Shown here: one piece after another, positions 42,153 through 51,482 of the stretch | How the letters are laid out: each line of letters begins with the position of its first letter | Numbering within the stretch: position 1 is the first letter of the stretch | Assembly (NCBI GenBank): GCA_001464495.1 | Contig: LNDZ01000018.1 | Coordinates: 19,167 to 83,166 of the forward strand | Direction of reading: 5' to 3' | Length of the DNA stretch: 64,000 nt | Source: Betaproteobacteria bacterium Ga0074130 | Lineage (GTDB): Bacteria; Pseudomonadota; Gammaproteobacteria; Burkholderiales; Rhodocyclaceae | Made by a program: the position numbers and the translations under genes | Notes under the pieces: generated by a model | Told to the model about the DNA's origin: nothing | The model's database searches: none | The model's input: only the letters and a program-made list of their open reading frames with translations

Positions 42153-43547
42153 TCAGGCTGAGGCAAACAGTTCGGCGAGTTGCGCCAGGCTGGCTGCATA
42201 CCCTGATTGCTCGTCAATACGTTGCTGCAAAAAGCTCTCGATACGCGGGTAGAGACTGATGGCCCGGTCGAGTTGCGGGTCGGCCCCGGGCGCGTAGGCG
42301 CCAACGGCAATCAGGTCACGTGCGCGTTGGTAGCGTGAGTAGAGTTGCTTGAAGGTACGCACCAGATCAAGGTGGTCAGGTGTAATCAGGTTTGTCATCG
42401 CACGCGAGATCGATTGTTCGATGTCGATGGCTGGGTAGTGGCCGGCATCAGCCAGGGTGCGGCTGAGTACGATATGGCCATCCAGAATGGCGCGTGCAGA
42501 GTCGGCAATCGGATCCTGCTGGTCATCGCCTTCCGCCAGCACGGTGTAAAAGGCGGTAATAGAACCGCCACCGCTGGCGCCATTGCCGGCGCGCTCCACC
42601 AACTGAGGCAGGCGTGCAAACACACTGGGCGGATAGCCGCGTGTCACCGGGGGCTCACCGACCGCGAGCGAAATCTCGCGCTGCGCCATGGCATAGCGCG
42701 TGAGGGAGTCCATGATCAGCAGGACTTGCTTGCCCTGATCGCGGAAGTACTCAGCAATCGATGTGGCGTAGGCAGCGCCTTGCAAGCGCAGGAGCGGGCT
42801 GACATCGGCCGGGGCTGCGACGACGACAGAGCGGCGCCGGCCTTCTTCACCCAGATTCTGTTCAATGAATTCCTTGACCTCGCGGCCTCGCTCACCAATC
42901 AGCCCAACCACAATGATGTCTGCCGCGGTATAGCGCGCCATCATGCCGAGCAAAACGCTCTTACCAACGCCTGAGCCGGCGAATAGACCTAGCCGTTGTC
43001 CCCGTCCCACTGTGAGCAGGGCATTGATGGCACGGATGCCAACATCCAAGCTTTGATTGATCGGCGCGCGCATGAGCGGATTAAACGGACGACTCATCAA
43101 CGGACGCGATTGCAGGTCATCAAGTGGGCCAAGGTCGTCCAGCGGTCGGCCTTTTGCATCGACAACACGGCCAAGCAGACCGTCGCCGACGGGCAGGTGC
43201 TTGGTCCTGTCCTGAGCGCGCCGGCCGGGTGTCTGTGCCTGATGTAATGCGGGGACAACAGGCGGGGCGACAACGGGCGTAACACTGGCACCCGGTACGA
43301 GGCCATACACATCCTCGCTTGGCATCATGAACAGTTTTTCACCGTTAAAGCCTACGACCTCAGCCTCGACGACACTACCGCTTGGGGTGGCGATGTTGCA
43401 TGCAGCGCCGAGCGCGAGCTTTAGCCCTGCCGCTTCCATGACCAGTCCGTTGATGCGGGTCAGGCGACCCGAAACCGCATAGGGTTGTGTGCGCGACAAG
43501 GATGTGCGGCAGTTGGCTAGATATTCCTTGTAGGCGTCAGGATTCAC
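42153..43547 (-). CDS. fliI: Flagellum-specific ATPase FliI
   Basis: 464-residue ATPase of the F1-beta type that energises export. Walker A GSGVGKS at about 191-197; Walker [12 protein letters not shown]; the [20 protein letters not shown] segment reads [17 protein letters not shown] Pro-rich insert is present at about 92-118. Start is GTG 43547, overlapping the fliH stop by four bases. Confidence 0.97.
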   Translation of the reverse strand: MNPDAYKEYLANCRTSLSRTQPYAVSGRLTRINGLVMEAAGLKLALGAACNIATPSGSVVEAEVVGFNGEKLFMMPSEDVYGLVPGASVTPVVAPPVVPALHQAQTPGRRAQDRTKHLPVGDGLLGRVVDAKGRPLDDLGPLDDLQSRPLMSRPFNPLMRAPINQSLDVGIRAINALLTVGRGQRLGLFAGSGVGKSVLLGMMARYTAADIIVVGLIGERGREVKEFIEQNLGEEGRRRSVVVAAPADVSPLLRLQGAAYATSIAEYFRDQGKQVLLIMDSLTRYAMAQREISLAVGEPPVTRGYPPSVFARLPQLVERAGNGASGGGSITAFYTVLAEGDDQQDPIADSARAILDGHIVLSRTLADAGHYPAIDIEQSISRAMTNLITPDHLDLVRTFKQLYSRYQRARDLIAVGAYAPGADPQLDRAISLYPRIESFLQQRIDEQSGYAASLAQLAELFASA

Positions 43548-44203
43548 GCGTCTTCGTCCGGCTCTTCCAGTGCGAGTGTGCCACCAAGGCCGGCCACAAC
43601 GCGTTGCCAGCGATTCGCTAAGGTAGCATCGACGCGCGTATTGCCAGCTTCTATCTGACAGTCGCCACGTTGCAGCGTGGCATCCTCCTGCAAGCGATGG
43701 CCTGCATGGTTGAGCTGATCCCCTGAGTGTTGGCGCACCAGCGCTATATCTTCTGGGTGTAAGTAAATGGTGGCGTGCTGATGCGGTAGTTGCAGCAAGG
43801 CCTCTCGCACAACGGTCAGAATGCTCTCTGGTTGCAGACGAACAGTTTCGCGCACTACTTGACGGGCGACTTCGAGACTCAGGGCCAGTAACTCCTCGGC
43901 AACTGTGGCGTCGATCTGACCGAGCGCTGTTTCAAGTTTATCCACCAGCGCGGTGATTTTTTGGGCTTCAACTAGGGCTGCTTGCTCGCCTTCATTAAAA
44001 CCAACACGGTAGCCCTCGTCGCGTGCCTGCTGGTAGATTTGCTCTACATCCTCTGCCGTTGGCAGCTTGATTTCTGGTTCCGTTGGGGCAATGGGTGTCG
44101 GTGGAGGCGGCGGCGGTGGGGCGGGTTTCGGCGCGTCAAAGCTAGCCAGCTCCCAGCGCTCCCAGGCACTCATGTCCTCTGGTCGTTTGGGTGACTCACT
44201 CAT
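43544..44203 (-). CDS. fliH: Flagellar assembly protein FliH
   Basis: 219-residue regulator of FliI. N-terminal Pro-rich stretch ([13 protein letters not shown]), then a coiled coil with glycine-rich spacing ([19 protein letters not shown]) and a C-terminal FliI-binding domain. Its stop overlaps the fliI GTG start, so the two are coupled. It follows fliG by 15 bp. Confidence 0.93.
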   Translation of the reverse strand: MSESPKRPEDMSAWERWELASFDAPKPAPPPPPPPTPIAPTEPEIKLPTAEDVEQIYQQARDEGYRVGFNEGEQAALVEAQKITALVDKLETALGQIDATVAEELLALSLEVARQVVRETVRLQPESILTVVREALLQLPHQHATIYLHPEDIALVRQHSGDQLNHAGHRLQEDATLQRGDCQIEAGNTRVDATLANRWQRVVAGLGGTLALEEPDEDA

Positions 44204-44218
44204 TGAAGCGTCACCGGC

Positions 44219-45226
44219 TTAGATGAACTGATCATCGCCACCGCCACCGCCAAGCTGGATCTGGCCTTCGTCAGCCAGACGGCGTGCGATCTTGAGGATT
44301 TCCTTCTGCTCGTTCTCGACTTCGGAGAGGCGTACTGGGCCCTTGGCTTCCAGGTCTTCACGCAGCATTTCGGCAGCGCGCTGCGACATGTTCTTGAAGA
44401 CCTTTTCGCGCATTTCAGGCGATGATCCCTTGAGCGCAAGGATGAGCGAGTCGGACTGTACTTCGCGCAACAGCAGCTGGATGCCGCGATCGTCGATGTC
44501 GAGCAGGTTCTCGAACACGAACATTTCATCGAGGATCTTTTGTGCGAGCTCTGGATCGTACTCGCGCACATTGTCGAGAATGGCAGTTTCGGCGGCTTGG
44601 CCAACAAAGTTGAGAATTTCCGCCGCATGGCGAATGCCGCCCATGGCGGACTTTTTCATATTGGTCGATGCCCCGGCCAGTAGGCGAGCCATTGTGTCAT
44701 TCAGCTCGCGTAGTGCAGCAGGCTGCACGCCATCAAGCGTGGCAATACGCAGCAACACGTCGTTGCGTAGGCGCTCGCTGAAGTGGCGCATGATTTCACC
44801 TGCATGGTCGAACTCAAGGTGGACCATGATGGTCGCGATGATCTGCGGGTGTTCGTTGCGGATCAAATCGGCAACGGTCGGTGCGTCCATCCACTTGAGG
44901 CCTTCGATGCCAGCGGTGTCGCCGCCCTGCATAATGCGCGACAGCAGGTTGGCGGCGCGGTCATCGCCTAAGGCCTTGGTCAGCATCGACTTGATCAGGT
45001 TCTCATCGACGGCGACGGGCGCACCTAAGCCGGTGTGCTCCTCCAGCTCATCCAGAATCTGCTCGACTCTCTCGCGCGGGACTGTCTTGATGGCAGCCAT
45101 GGCGTGCCCAAGCTTCTGCACCTCCTTCGGCCCCAGATTCTTGAGCACCTCGGCAGCGTCGTCATCTCCCAGCGAAAGCAGGAGGATCGCGCTTTTTTCT
45201 ACGCCTTCATCGGGGCTCGTTGCCAC
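44219..45226 (-). CDS. fliG: Flagellar motor switch protein FliG
   Basis: 335-residue switch-ring protein. N-terminal domain about 5-105, middle domain 115-195 with the EHPQ motif (RNEHPQIIATI), and C-terminal torque helix about 225-330. Conserved charged residues of the torque helix are present. The start is GTG 45226, nested 20 bp inside the end of fliF, so translation is coupled to fliF. Confidence 0.97.
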   Translation of the reverse strand: MATSPDEGVEKSAILLLSLGDDDAAEVLKNLGPKEVQKLGHAMAAIKTVPRERVEQILDELEEHTGLGAPVAVDENLIKSMLTKALGDDRAANLLSRIMQGGDTAGIEGLKWMDAPTVADLIRNEHPQIIATIMVHLEFDHAGEIMRHFSERLRNDVLLRIATLDGVQPAALRELNDTMARLLAGASTNMKKSAMGGIRHAAEILNFVGQAAETAILDNVREYDPELAQKILDEMFVFENLLDIDDRGIQLLLREVQSDSLILALKGSSPEMREKVFKNMSQRAAEMLREDLEAKGPVRLSEVENEQKEILKIARRLADEGQIQLGGGGGDDQFI

Positions 45227-46850
45227 CCATCCACTCCTTGATCACATTGGCTATCAGCTTGGGGTCTTGCTTGGCAATGTTCTTAGCATCAGACAGTTTC
45301 TTGTCGAATGCAGCCTGCGGATCCATTACCTCGCCAGTTTCCGAGAACATCATACCCGCTTGGTTGCTAACAGCCTGACGAGCTTTCTCACTCTCGGCGG
45401 CCATTCTATCCAGCGTTGGCCGAATCATCTTGCTCCAAATCAGCCAACCCACGATTGCGATTGCAAGATATTTGAAGACATCTCGGCCGATGGAGACCGT
45501 TTCCGGGTCTTTCCAGAGTGGCGTGTCTGGAATGTCAGCTTTTTCAGGAGGCGAGAAGTTGGCGTTAGCAACGTTCAGTGTGTCACCACGCTGCTGGCTG
45601 AAGCCCATTGCTTCACGCGCGATGTCCGTGATTTGCTTGAGCTCAGTGGCCGACAGCGGAGCGCTCTTGCCCTTTTCATCTGGCTTATGATTGATGACAA
45701 CAGCTACCGATAGACGTTTGATCGTACCGGGCACGCCCTTGGTGTGGCGGACTGTCTTGTCTACTTCATAGTTGATCGTTGCATTCTTGGTGAAGTTTTG
45801 CGGCGTAGTAGCGCTGTTTTGACCTGTCGCTTGACCGGCAACTGGCGGCGTCGTTAGGGGGGCGGTTGCAGGTGCGGGCGGTTGATTTGTTAGGGCACCA
45901 GGTATGCCAACGGGGCCTGGAAGAGCGGCACCGGTTTCGGCTGTTTGTTGGCTACGGATGGCGGTTTCTGGTGTGGGGTTGGGGCGGTAGGTTTCGGCAA
46001 CTTGCTCGCTTTGCGAGAAATCGATGTCGGCAGTGACGCGTGCCCGTACATTCCGACTACCCACCATCGTGCCAACGATTTCTTCGATCCGCTTGACGTA
46101 GCTCGCCTCGATTTCGCGCACATACTTGAGCTGGGATGGGTCCATCCCGGCTTCTTCGAGCGGGCCGCGCTTCTGTGAGATGAGGTTGCCGTCTTGGTCA
46201 ATGACACTCACATTGGCTGGATTAAGCTGCGGCACGCTTGAGGAAACAAGATGCACGATCCCCGCAATTTGACTTCCCTCTAGCGTCCTGCCCGGGTGCA
46301 GGGAAATGAGGACTGAAGCAGAAGGCTTTTGTTCGTCACGCAGGAAGGCGGTTTGCTTGGGGATGGCCAGATGCACGCGGGCGCCGCGGACGGCTGCAAT
46401 CGCCTGCACAGAGCGCGACAACTCGCCCTCAAGACCGCGTTGATAGTTGATCTGCTCGGCAAACTGGCTGGTGCCCAGTTTCTGGTTTTCCATCAGCTCA
46501 AAGCCGACTAGCCCCCCTTTGGGCAGGCCTTGCGATGCTAATTTGAGGCGGGTGTCATGTACAACCGTGCTGGGGACCAGGATAGCGTTGCCAGCATCGT
46601 TGAAGCGATAGGGAACGTTTTGCTGCTGGAGTACGGTGACAATCTCGCCGCCGTCACGCTCAGACAGGTTGGTGAACAGTACGGTATAGCCGGGTTCGCG
46701 GGTCCACAGGAAGCTCACCACAACCAGTGCAATTAAAAGAGCGACACCCACCATCCCTGCCAGGCGCTGGCGGGGATCGAGCTTGTTGAATGATTCAAGC
46801 AAGGGAGGAATAGACATCCCTGGGGTTGTTGCCTGTTCTGCGCTGGCCAT
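45207..46850 (-). CDS. fliF: Flagellar MS-ring protein FliF
   Basis: 547-residue MS-ring protein. Transmembrane helices at about 30-50 and 435-455; YscJ/FliF ring-building motifs in between (PGYTVLFTNLSERDGGEIV, RGLEGELSRSVQAI). The C-terminal tail binds FliG. ATG 46850 is chosen; an ATG at 46919 would add 23 residues unlike the family. It diverges from flrB across 162 bp that hold a 17-bp palindrome. Confidence 0.96.
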   Translation of the reverse strand: MASAEQATTPGMSIPPLLESFNKLDPRQRLAGMVGVALLIALVVVSFLWTREPGYTVLFTNLSERDGGEIVTVLQQQNVPYRFNDAGNAILVPSTVVHDTRLKLASQGLPKGGLVGFELMENQKLGTSQFAEQINYQRGLEGELSRSVQAIAAVRGARVHLAIPKQTAFLRDEQKPSASVLISLHPGRTLEGSQIAGIVHLVSSSVPQLNPANVSVIDQDGNLISQKRGPLEEAGMDPSQLKYVREIEASYVKRIEEIVGTMVGSRNVRARVTADIDFSQSEQVAETYRPNPTPETAIRSQQTAETGAALPGPVGIPGALTNQPPAPATAPLTTPPVAGQATGQNSATTPQNFTKNATINYEVDKTVRHTKGVPGTIKRLSVAVVINHKPDEKGKSAPLSATELKQITDIAREAMGFSQQRGDTLNVANANFSPPEKADIPDTPLWKDPETVSIGRDVFKYLAIAIVGWLIWSKMIRPTLDRMAAESEKARQAVSNQAGMMFSETGEVMDPQAAFDKKLSDAKNIAKQDPKLIANVIKEWMGGNEPR

Positions 46851-46922
46851 AAGGGTTCCGGAATGACAATTTTGCCGCTGTGGGATTGTCTGCTGCGAAA
46901 GCAAGACGGGTTCCAGCAAGTA

Positions 46923-46939
46923 GCGGCAAAATTTGCCGC
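46923..46939. promoter_or_regulatory. Palindrome GCGGCAAAATTTGCCGC upstream of fliF
   Basis: Identical to the palindrome at 38191-38207. It sits 73 bp before the fliF start and 74 bp before the flrB start, in their shared divergent space. A half-copy (TTTTGCCGC) follows at 46870-46878. Candidate binding site for FlrC or a FleQ-like master regulator. I found no clean -24/-12 box in this space. Confidence 0.5.
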
Positions 46940-47012
46940 CATTTCGCGGCTTGCGTTTCCTTGTTCCGGGGCGGTGATTCTGCCATTATCGGCTCACACA
47001 TTTGCGCCCCTG

Positions 47013-48239
47013 ATGAACAAAACTTTGTCTCCTACCACTGCTGGCGTTACGCCCACCGAATCCCAAGACGAAGCCTTGCGTCTGGCGGAGGCCTTTCGCA
47101 TTTTCAATCAGGCTTCTGAGGAGCTGTCCGGTGCCTACACCGCACTTCAGGCACAGGTAGCACAGCTCACGGACGAGCTTGCGGCAGCAAATGGTGCGCT
47201 GCGACAGCAGTATCTTGAGAAGGTGGCCCTGACAGAGCGGCTTGCCTTGCTCTTGGACGCCCTGCCAGCAGGGGTGATTTTGATTGGTAATGATGACCGT
47301 GTCGTGCAGACCAATCCGGCCGCTGAGGCAATTCTCGGGCAAGCGTTGCAAGGCGCATTTTGGCCGGATTGCGAGCGCGAGCAGCTGCAGCCCACCGAGT
47401 TGCCGGGCGAATATCGCGTGCGCGAGCGTCATGTCGCCATGAATGTCACAGCGCTCGACCCTGCTGGTGTCCGAATCGTCTTGTTGCATGATGTCAGCGA
47501 AACCCATGCACTCAAGCAGCAGGCCGAGCGCAATCAGCGCCTTGCCGCCATGGGCGAGATGGCTGCCCAGTTGGCGCACCAGTTGCGTACCCCGCTCGCT
47601 GCGGCACTCTTATATGCCGGTAATCTTGAGTTACCTAGCGTGTCGGATGAGAGCCGTATTTCAATTGCCGGCAAAACGGTCTCGCGGCTCAAGCATCTGG
47701 AGCGCCTGATTCAGGACATGCTCTTGTTTGCGCGTGGCGAAGTGCTGGGGCGTGAAGCGTTTTCGGTGAATGGCCTGTTTGATGAACTGCGCCAGATTTT
47801 TGAGCCATTGGCCCTGCAACGCGCGATTGCACTCGACATCGCCACCGATCCTCAAGCATTGGTCCTCACAGGGAATCGCAAGGCGATTGCCGGCGCCTTT
47901 ACCAATTTATTGGAAAACGCCATGGATGCCGTCAGTGGCGCGGGTAAGGTCAGCCTGAGCGTGGATGCCAGCGCTGACTACATTGAGTTTCAGGTAGCGG
48001 ATAACGGCTGCGGCATGCCAGCAGAAACCCAGGCACGCTTGTTTGAGCCCTTTTTCACAACCCGCGCCGAAGGCACGGGCTTGGGCTTGGCCATCGCACG
48101 GGGGGTTGCCCGCGCGCATGGTGGTGGTATTGAGGTCAGCTCCAGTCCCGGTCAGGGCACGTGTTTCATCATGCGTCTGCAGCGGGCAGGTCATCTGCCG
48201 GACGGACATTCGGAGCCGCATTCAGCGGAGTCACAATGA
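47013..48239 (+). CDS. flrB: Sensor histidine kinase FlrB
   Basis: 408-residue cytosolic kinase. A PAS domain at about 75-165 (LLLDALPAGVILIGNDDRVVQTNPAAEAIL), H-box QLAHQLRTPL with His189, and ATP-binding domain with N-box (NLLENAMDAV) and G-boxes at about 285-385. No membrane helix, as in FlrB/FleS. ATG 47013 chosen because the helical N-terminus starts there. Overlaps flrC by ATGA. It would phosphorylate FlrC to turn on middle flagellar genes. Confidence 0.92.
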   Translation: MNKTLSPTTAGVTPTESQDEALRLAEAFRIFNQASEELSGAYTALQAQVAQLTDELAAANGALRQQYLEKVALTERLALLLDALPAGVILIGNDDRVVQTNPAAEAILGQALQGAFWPDCEREQLQPTELPGEYRVRERHVAMNVTALDPAGVRIVLLHDVSETHALKQQAERNQRLAAMGEMAAQLAHQLRTPLAAALLYAGNLELPSVSDESRISIAGKTVSRLKHLERLIQDMLLFARGEVLGREAFSVNGLFDELRQIFEPLALQRAIALDIATDPQALVLTGNRKAIAGAFTNLLENAMDAVSGAGKVSLSVDASADYIEFQVADNGCGMPAETQARLFEPFFTTRAEGTGLGLAIARGVARAHGGGIEVSSSPGQGTCFIMRLQRAGHLPDGHSEPHSAESQ

Positions 48240-49618
48240 GCAAGTTGAGTATTTTGGTTGTCGAGGATGACGCAGCCCTGCGCGATGCACTGCTGATCAC
48301 ACTCGAAACTGCGGGGCATCAGGTTACTGGCGCAGATGGTGGCCCTCAGGCGTTGGCGCTCTTGGCCAAAAATGATTACGGCATGGTGGTTTCCGATTTG
48401 CGCATGGAGCCGATGGATGGGTTGTCCTTGCTGGCTGAGATACGGACGCGTAAGCCGGGCTTGCCCGTCTTGCTGATGACTGCATTTGGGGATGTCGACA
48501 AAGCTGTAGCCGCCATGCGTGGTGGAGCGTGCGATTTCATGCTTAAACCTTTTGAGCCCCGTGCGCTGATTGAGCAAATCAATCGCTATGCCAAAGCGCC
48601 AGCGAGCAATGAAGGCCTGATTGCCGCCGACCCAGCGACCCAGGAGGTGTTGCTGCTGGCTTCACGAGTGGCACGTACCGATGCAACGGTGATGCTGACG
48701 GGCGAGTCGGGCACAGGCAAGGAAGTGTTTGCCAAGTACATTCATGAGCAATCGCCGCGGGCGAACGGTCCCTTTGTCGCGATCAACTGCGCTGCCATCC
48801 CTGAAAACCTACTTGAAGCCACCTTGTTTGGTTATGAAAAAGGTGCTTTTACTGGCGCGCAGACTGCTCAGGCAGGTAAGTTTGAACAAGCCAATGGCGG
48901 TACCTTGCTGCTCGATGAAATCTCCGAAATGCCACTGGGCTTGCAGGCCAAGCTGCTACGCGTCTTGCAGGAGCGGGTGGTCGATCGTGTCGGTAGCAAA
49001 AAACCAGTCGCGCTGGATATTCGCGTGTTGGCAACGTCCAATCGCAATATGGCGGCCGAGGTCGCAGCGGGGCGCTTCCGCGAGGACTTGTACTACCGGC
49101 TGAATGTTTTCCCGCTCCAGATTCCACCGCTGCGTCAGCGGCCTGCGGATGTTGTGGCCTTGGCTAGGCATTTCGCCACGCTGCATGGCGCGCGTCTTGG
49201 CTTGCAGGCGCAGCTGGAGCCCGCGGCGGAGGCAAAACTTGCCGCCCATGCTTGGCCGGGCAACGCGCGTGAGCTGGAAAATGTGATTCAGCGGGCCTTG
49301 ATTTTGGCCCCTGCGCAGCGGGTCGGGAGTGAGCAGATCGTCTTTGCCGGTGGTGCGCAGGCTGCCCCTGCCTCGCCGGAGTTTGTAACAGTACCCCCTG
49401 TCGACGGTATAGCCTCCGATACCGAAACGCCTGTCGCACAAGTCGCAGCAACAGGTTCCGCAGCAAATATGCGGGATCTCGAGCGTCAGCACATCCTGGA
49501 AACGCTCAACAACGTCGGCGGTTCGCGTAAGAAGGCGGTTGAGGTGTTGGGGATTTCTGAGCGAACGCTGCGGTACAAGCTGAAGCAGTATCGTGACGAA
49601 GGTTTTTTCGATGAGTGA
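48236..49618 (+). CDS. flrC: Sigma-54-dependent response regulator FlrC
   Basis: 460-residue activator. Receiver domain 1-120 with phospho-acceptor Asp54; AAA+ domain about 130-365 with Walker A GESGTGKE at 156-163 and the sigma-54 contact motif GAFTGA at 203-208; Fis-type DNA-binding helix at the C-terminus (SRKKAVEVLGISERTLRYKL). Partner of FlrB. A sigma-54 promoter for fliE follows 14 bp after its stop. Confidence 0.95.
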   Translation: MSKLSILVVEDDAALRDALLITLETAGHQVTGADGGPQALALLAKNDYGMVVSDLRMEPMDGLSLLAEIRTRKPGLPVLLMTAFGDVDKAVAAMRGGACDFMLKPFEPRALIEQINRYAKAPASNEGLIAADPATQEVLLLASRVARTDATVMLTGESGTGKEVFAKYIHEQSPRANGPFVAINCAAIPENLLEATLFGYEKGAFTGAQTAQAGKFEQANGGTLLLDEISEMPLGLQAKLLRVLQERVVDRVGSKKPVALDIRVLATSNRNMAAEVAAGRFREDLYYRLNVFPLQIPPLRQRPADVVALARHFATLHGARLGLQAQLEPAAEAKLAAHAWPGNARELENVIQRALILAPAQRVGSEQIVFAGGAQAAPASPEFVTVPPVDGIASDTETPVAQVAATGSAANMRDLERQHILETLNNVGGSRKKAVEVLGISERTLRYKLKQYRDEGFFDE

Positions 49619-49631
49619 ACAAGTGCTTTTA

Positions 49632-49647
49632 TGGCACGTGCCTTGCT
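49632..49647 (+). promoter_or_regulatory. Sigma-54 promoter of fliE
   Basis: TGGCAC-GTGCC-TTGCT, a perfect -24/-12 promoter, ending 30 bp before the fliE ATG. With flrC immediately upstream this is the expected FlrC-dependent promoter. Confidence 0.9.
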
Positions 49648-49676
49648 AGTACAATCAAGAAAAGGAAATAACTGAC

Positions 49677-50006
49677 ATGGCCATCGATACCCGTAATCTT
49701 GACGCAATGCTCTCTGAGCTCAAAGCATCCGCAGCTTTGACTCAAGGCAAGTCTTCGGCCGCTGCTGGCAGCGTTGCCGGTGGTCCTGATTTTGCCCAAG
49801 TGTTGAAAGGTGCGATAGATCAGGTTGGTGAGGCGCAGGCAAGCGCGAGAAAGATGTCGGAAGACTTCGCCAGCGGTCAGGGCAATGCCAACCTGCAAGA
49901 TGTCATGATTAACCTGCAGAAGGCCAGCTTGTCGTTCCAGCAGATGGTGCAAGTGCGGAACAGGTTGGTCAGCGCGTATCAGGACATCATGAATACGCAG
50001 GTATAG
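49677..50006 (+). CDS. fliE: Flagellar hook-basal body protein FliE
   Basis: 109-residue rod-junction protein linking the MS ring to the rod. C-terminal helices with the strings ANLQDVMINLQKASLSFQQMVQVRNRLVSAYQDIMN are diagnostic. AAAGGA lies upstream of the ATG. It is transcribed alone from its sigma-54 promoter and ends at a strong terminator, and is thus separated from the fliF operon, which runs on the other strand. Confidence 0.96.
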   Translation: MAIDTRNLDAMLSELKASAALTQGKSSAAAGSVAGGPDFAQVLKGAIDQVGEAQASARKMSEDFASGQGNANLQDVMINLQKASLSFQQMVQVRNRLVSAYQDIMNTQV

Positions 50007-50020
50007 GCTTCTTCATAAAC

Positions 50021-50047
50021 AAAAAGCCGGCTTTGCCGGCTTTTTTT
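50021..50047 (+). terminator. Rho-independent terminator of fliE
   Basis: 11-bp perfect arms (50021-50031 and 50035-50045) with a 3-nt loop and a T-run. It ends fliE transcription. Confidence 0.95.
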
Positions 50048-50073
50048 ATTTGCTGCAGCGTTATGTGCAGTAA

Positions 50074-50107
50074 ATAAAAAAGCCCGCCATCCGGCGGGCT
50101 TTTTTAT
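50074..50107 (-). terminator. Rho-independent terminator of the HU gene
   Basis: 15-bp perfect arms (50074-50088 and 50093-50107), 4-nt loop, flanked by A/T runs on both sides. It ends the minus-strand HU gene and also blocks read-through from fliE. Confidence 0.93.
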
Positions 50108-50122
50108 TGTTCTGGAGAAGAA

Positions 50123-50410
50123 TTACTTCTTCTTCTTGCCAGCAACGGCGGTCTTGAAACCGGTACCGGCGGAAAACTTCGGCACGGTAGTAGCCGGGAT
50201 CTTGATCGACTCGCCAGTCTTCGGGTTCTTGCCGGTGCGTGCAGCACGCTTAGCCGACTTGAAGGTACCGAAACCAACCAGGGTAACCGTGTCGCCCTTC
50301 GACACAGCCTTGACAACAGCAGCGATGATGCCGTCCAGCGCCTTGCCTGCTGCGGCCTTGCTAATGTCGGCTTCCTTGGCGGCGATTTCGATCAGTTCAG
50401 CTTTGTTCAT
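50123..50410 (-). CDS. hup: HU family DNA-binding protein
   Basis: 95-residue nucleoid protein. The HU fold is complete: MNKAELIEIAA start, the GFGTF turn at about 46-50, and beta-arm GKNPKTGESIKIPA. C-terminal KKKK tail. It bends and compacts DNA. Single gene with its own terminator; AAGGAAG precedes the ATG. Confidence 0.97.
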   Translation of the reverse strand: MNKAELIEIAAKEADISKAAAGKALDGIIAAVVKAVSKGDTVTLVGFGTFKSAKRAARTGKNPKTGESIKIPATTVPKFSAGTGFKTAVAGKKKK

Positions 50411-50585
50411 CTTCCCTTCCTTCCGTTTGTCGAGAGAAGGCCAAATGGCCTAGCTCGTATTCTAGCCACAAGTGAGGGAAAAAGTGCAAGGTTTTTTTGT
50501 GAGGGGTGCTTGTCAGGCCTTGCGCTACAATGCTCCCACAAATTCTGTCGTACTTTTTCTGACATTTCCCCCGGGGCTTTTTCTC

Positions 50586-51482
50586 ATGTGGTTTCGCAAT
50601 CTGCAGGTGTTTCGTCTCGCTTCTGGGTGGTCCGCAACGCCGGAGGGCTTGGCCGAAAGCCTTGCTAGGACAGGGTTTAAGCCATGCAGTGCGCTTCAGC
50701 GACAAGCACAAGGCTGGGTGCCGCCACGCGGTAATCCGGGTGAGCTGGTTTATGTGCAGGCGCAGCAAATGATGCTGGCGCTTGGGGTTGAACAGAAAAT
50801 ACTGCCGGTTTCTGTCATTCGACAATATGCACAAGAAAGGGCCCGTGAGCTTGAAGAAGTTCAGGGTTACAAGCCTGGACGCGCTCAGCAGCGCGAGATT
50901 TTTGATGCAGTAGAGGCTGAGTTATTGCCGCGCGCCTTCGTCAAGCGGCGCCTCACTTATGTCTGGATTGATCCGGTAGGCGGATGGTTAGTCGTCGATG
51001 CTGCAAGTAGCGGCAAGGCTGACGAGGTGATCGAGCAGCTCAAAGAAACGCTGGGTGAGCTGCCACTGACCTTGCTCAAAACCCTGCAGGCACCCGGTAC
51101 AGCGATGACCACTTGGTTGTCGCTAGGCGAAGTGCCCGGATCATTCACGATTGATCAAGACTGTGAGCTGCGCTCGCCCGGTGATGCTGGTGGCAGCGTG
51201 CGATATACGCGCCACCCGCTGGAGGCTGCCGAGCTTAACCAGCATATCGGGCGTGGTAAGGTGGCTGGCAAATTGGCGCTGACTTGGAACGATCGCATCA
51301 GCTTTGTGCTGACCGAGCAATTGCAAATCAAGCGTCTGGCTTTCCTTGATGTGTTGAAGGAGCAAGCCGAGCAGGCGGGTGAAGGCGGCGATATGTTTGA
51401 GGCCGACTTTGCCATCATGGCAGGCGAGCTGCGTGGTCTGCTGAATAGCCTGACGGAGGCATTGGGAGGCGAGGCCGAATGA
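50586..51482 (+). CDS. rdgC: Recombination-associated protein RdgC
   Basis: 298-residue ring-shaped DNA-binding protein that limits RecA action. Identified by MWFRNLQVFRL at the N-terminus and the strings GWVPPRG, LPRAFVKR and the C-terminal FEADFAIMAGELRGLL. ATG 50586 is where the conserved sequence starts. Its stop overlaps the next gene by ATGA. Confidence 0.96.
   Translation: MWFRNLQVFRLASGWSATPEGLAESLARTGFKPCSALQRQAQGWVPPRGNPGELVYVQAQQMMLALGVEQKILPVSVIRQYAQERARELEEVQGYKPGRAQQREIFDAVEAELLPRAFVKRRLTYVWIDPVGGWLVVDAASSGKADEVIEQLKETLGELPLTLLKTLQAPGTAMTTWLSLGEVPGSFTIDQDCELRSPGDAGGSVRYTRHPLEAAELNQHIGRGKVAGKLALTWNDRISFVLTEQLQIKRLAFLDVLKEQAEQAGEGGDMFEADFAIMAGELRGLLNSLTEALGGEAE

Noticed and set aside
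44292..45713. 473-codon plus-strand frame across fliG and fliF
   Set aside because: Antisense shadow of two well-identified flagellar genes; no recognisable domain.
46851..47012. Search for a sigma-54 promoter between fliF and flrB
   Set aside because: TGGCGGCAAATTTTGCCG has GG and GC one base too far apart, so I did not call a promoter there.
49234..49252. GGAGGCAAAACTTGCCGCC resembling the flagellar palindrome, inside flrC
   Set aside because: Two mismatches and it is explained by conserved flrC codons; not counted as a separate site.
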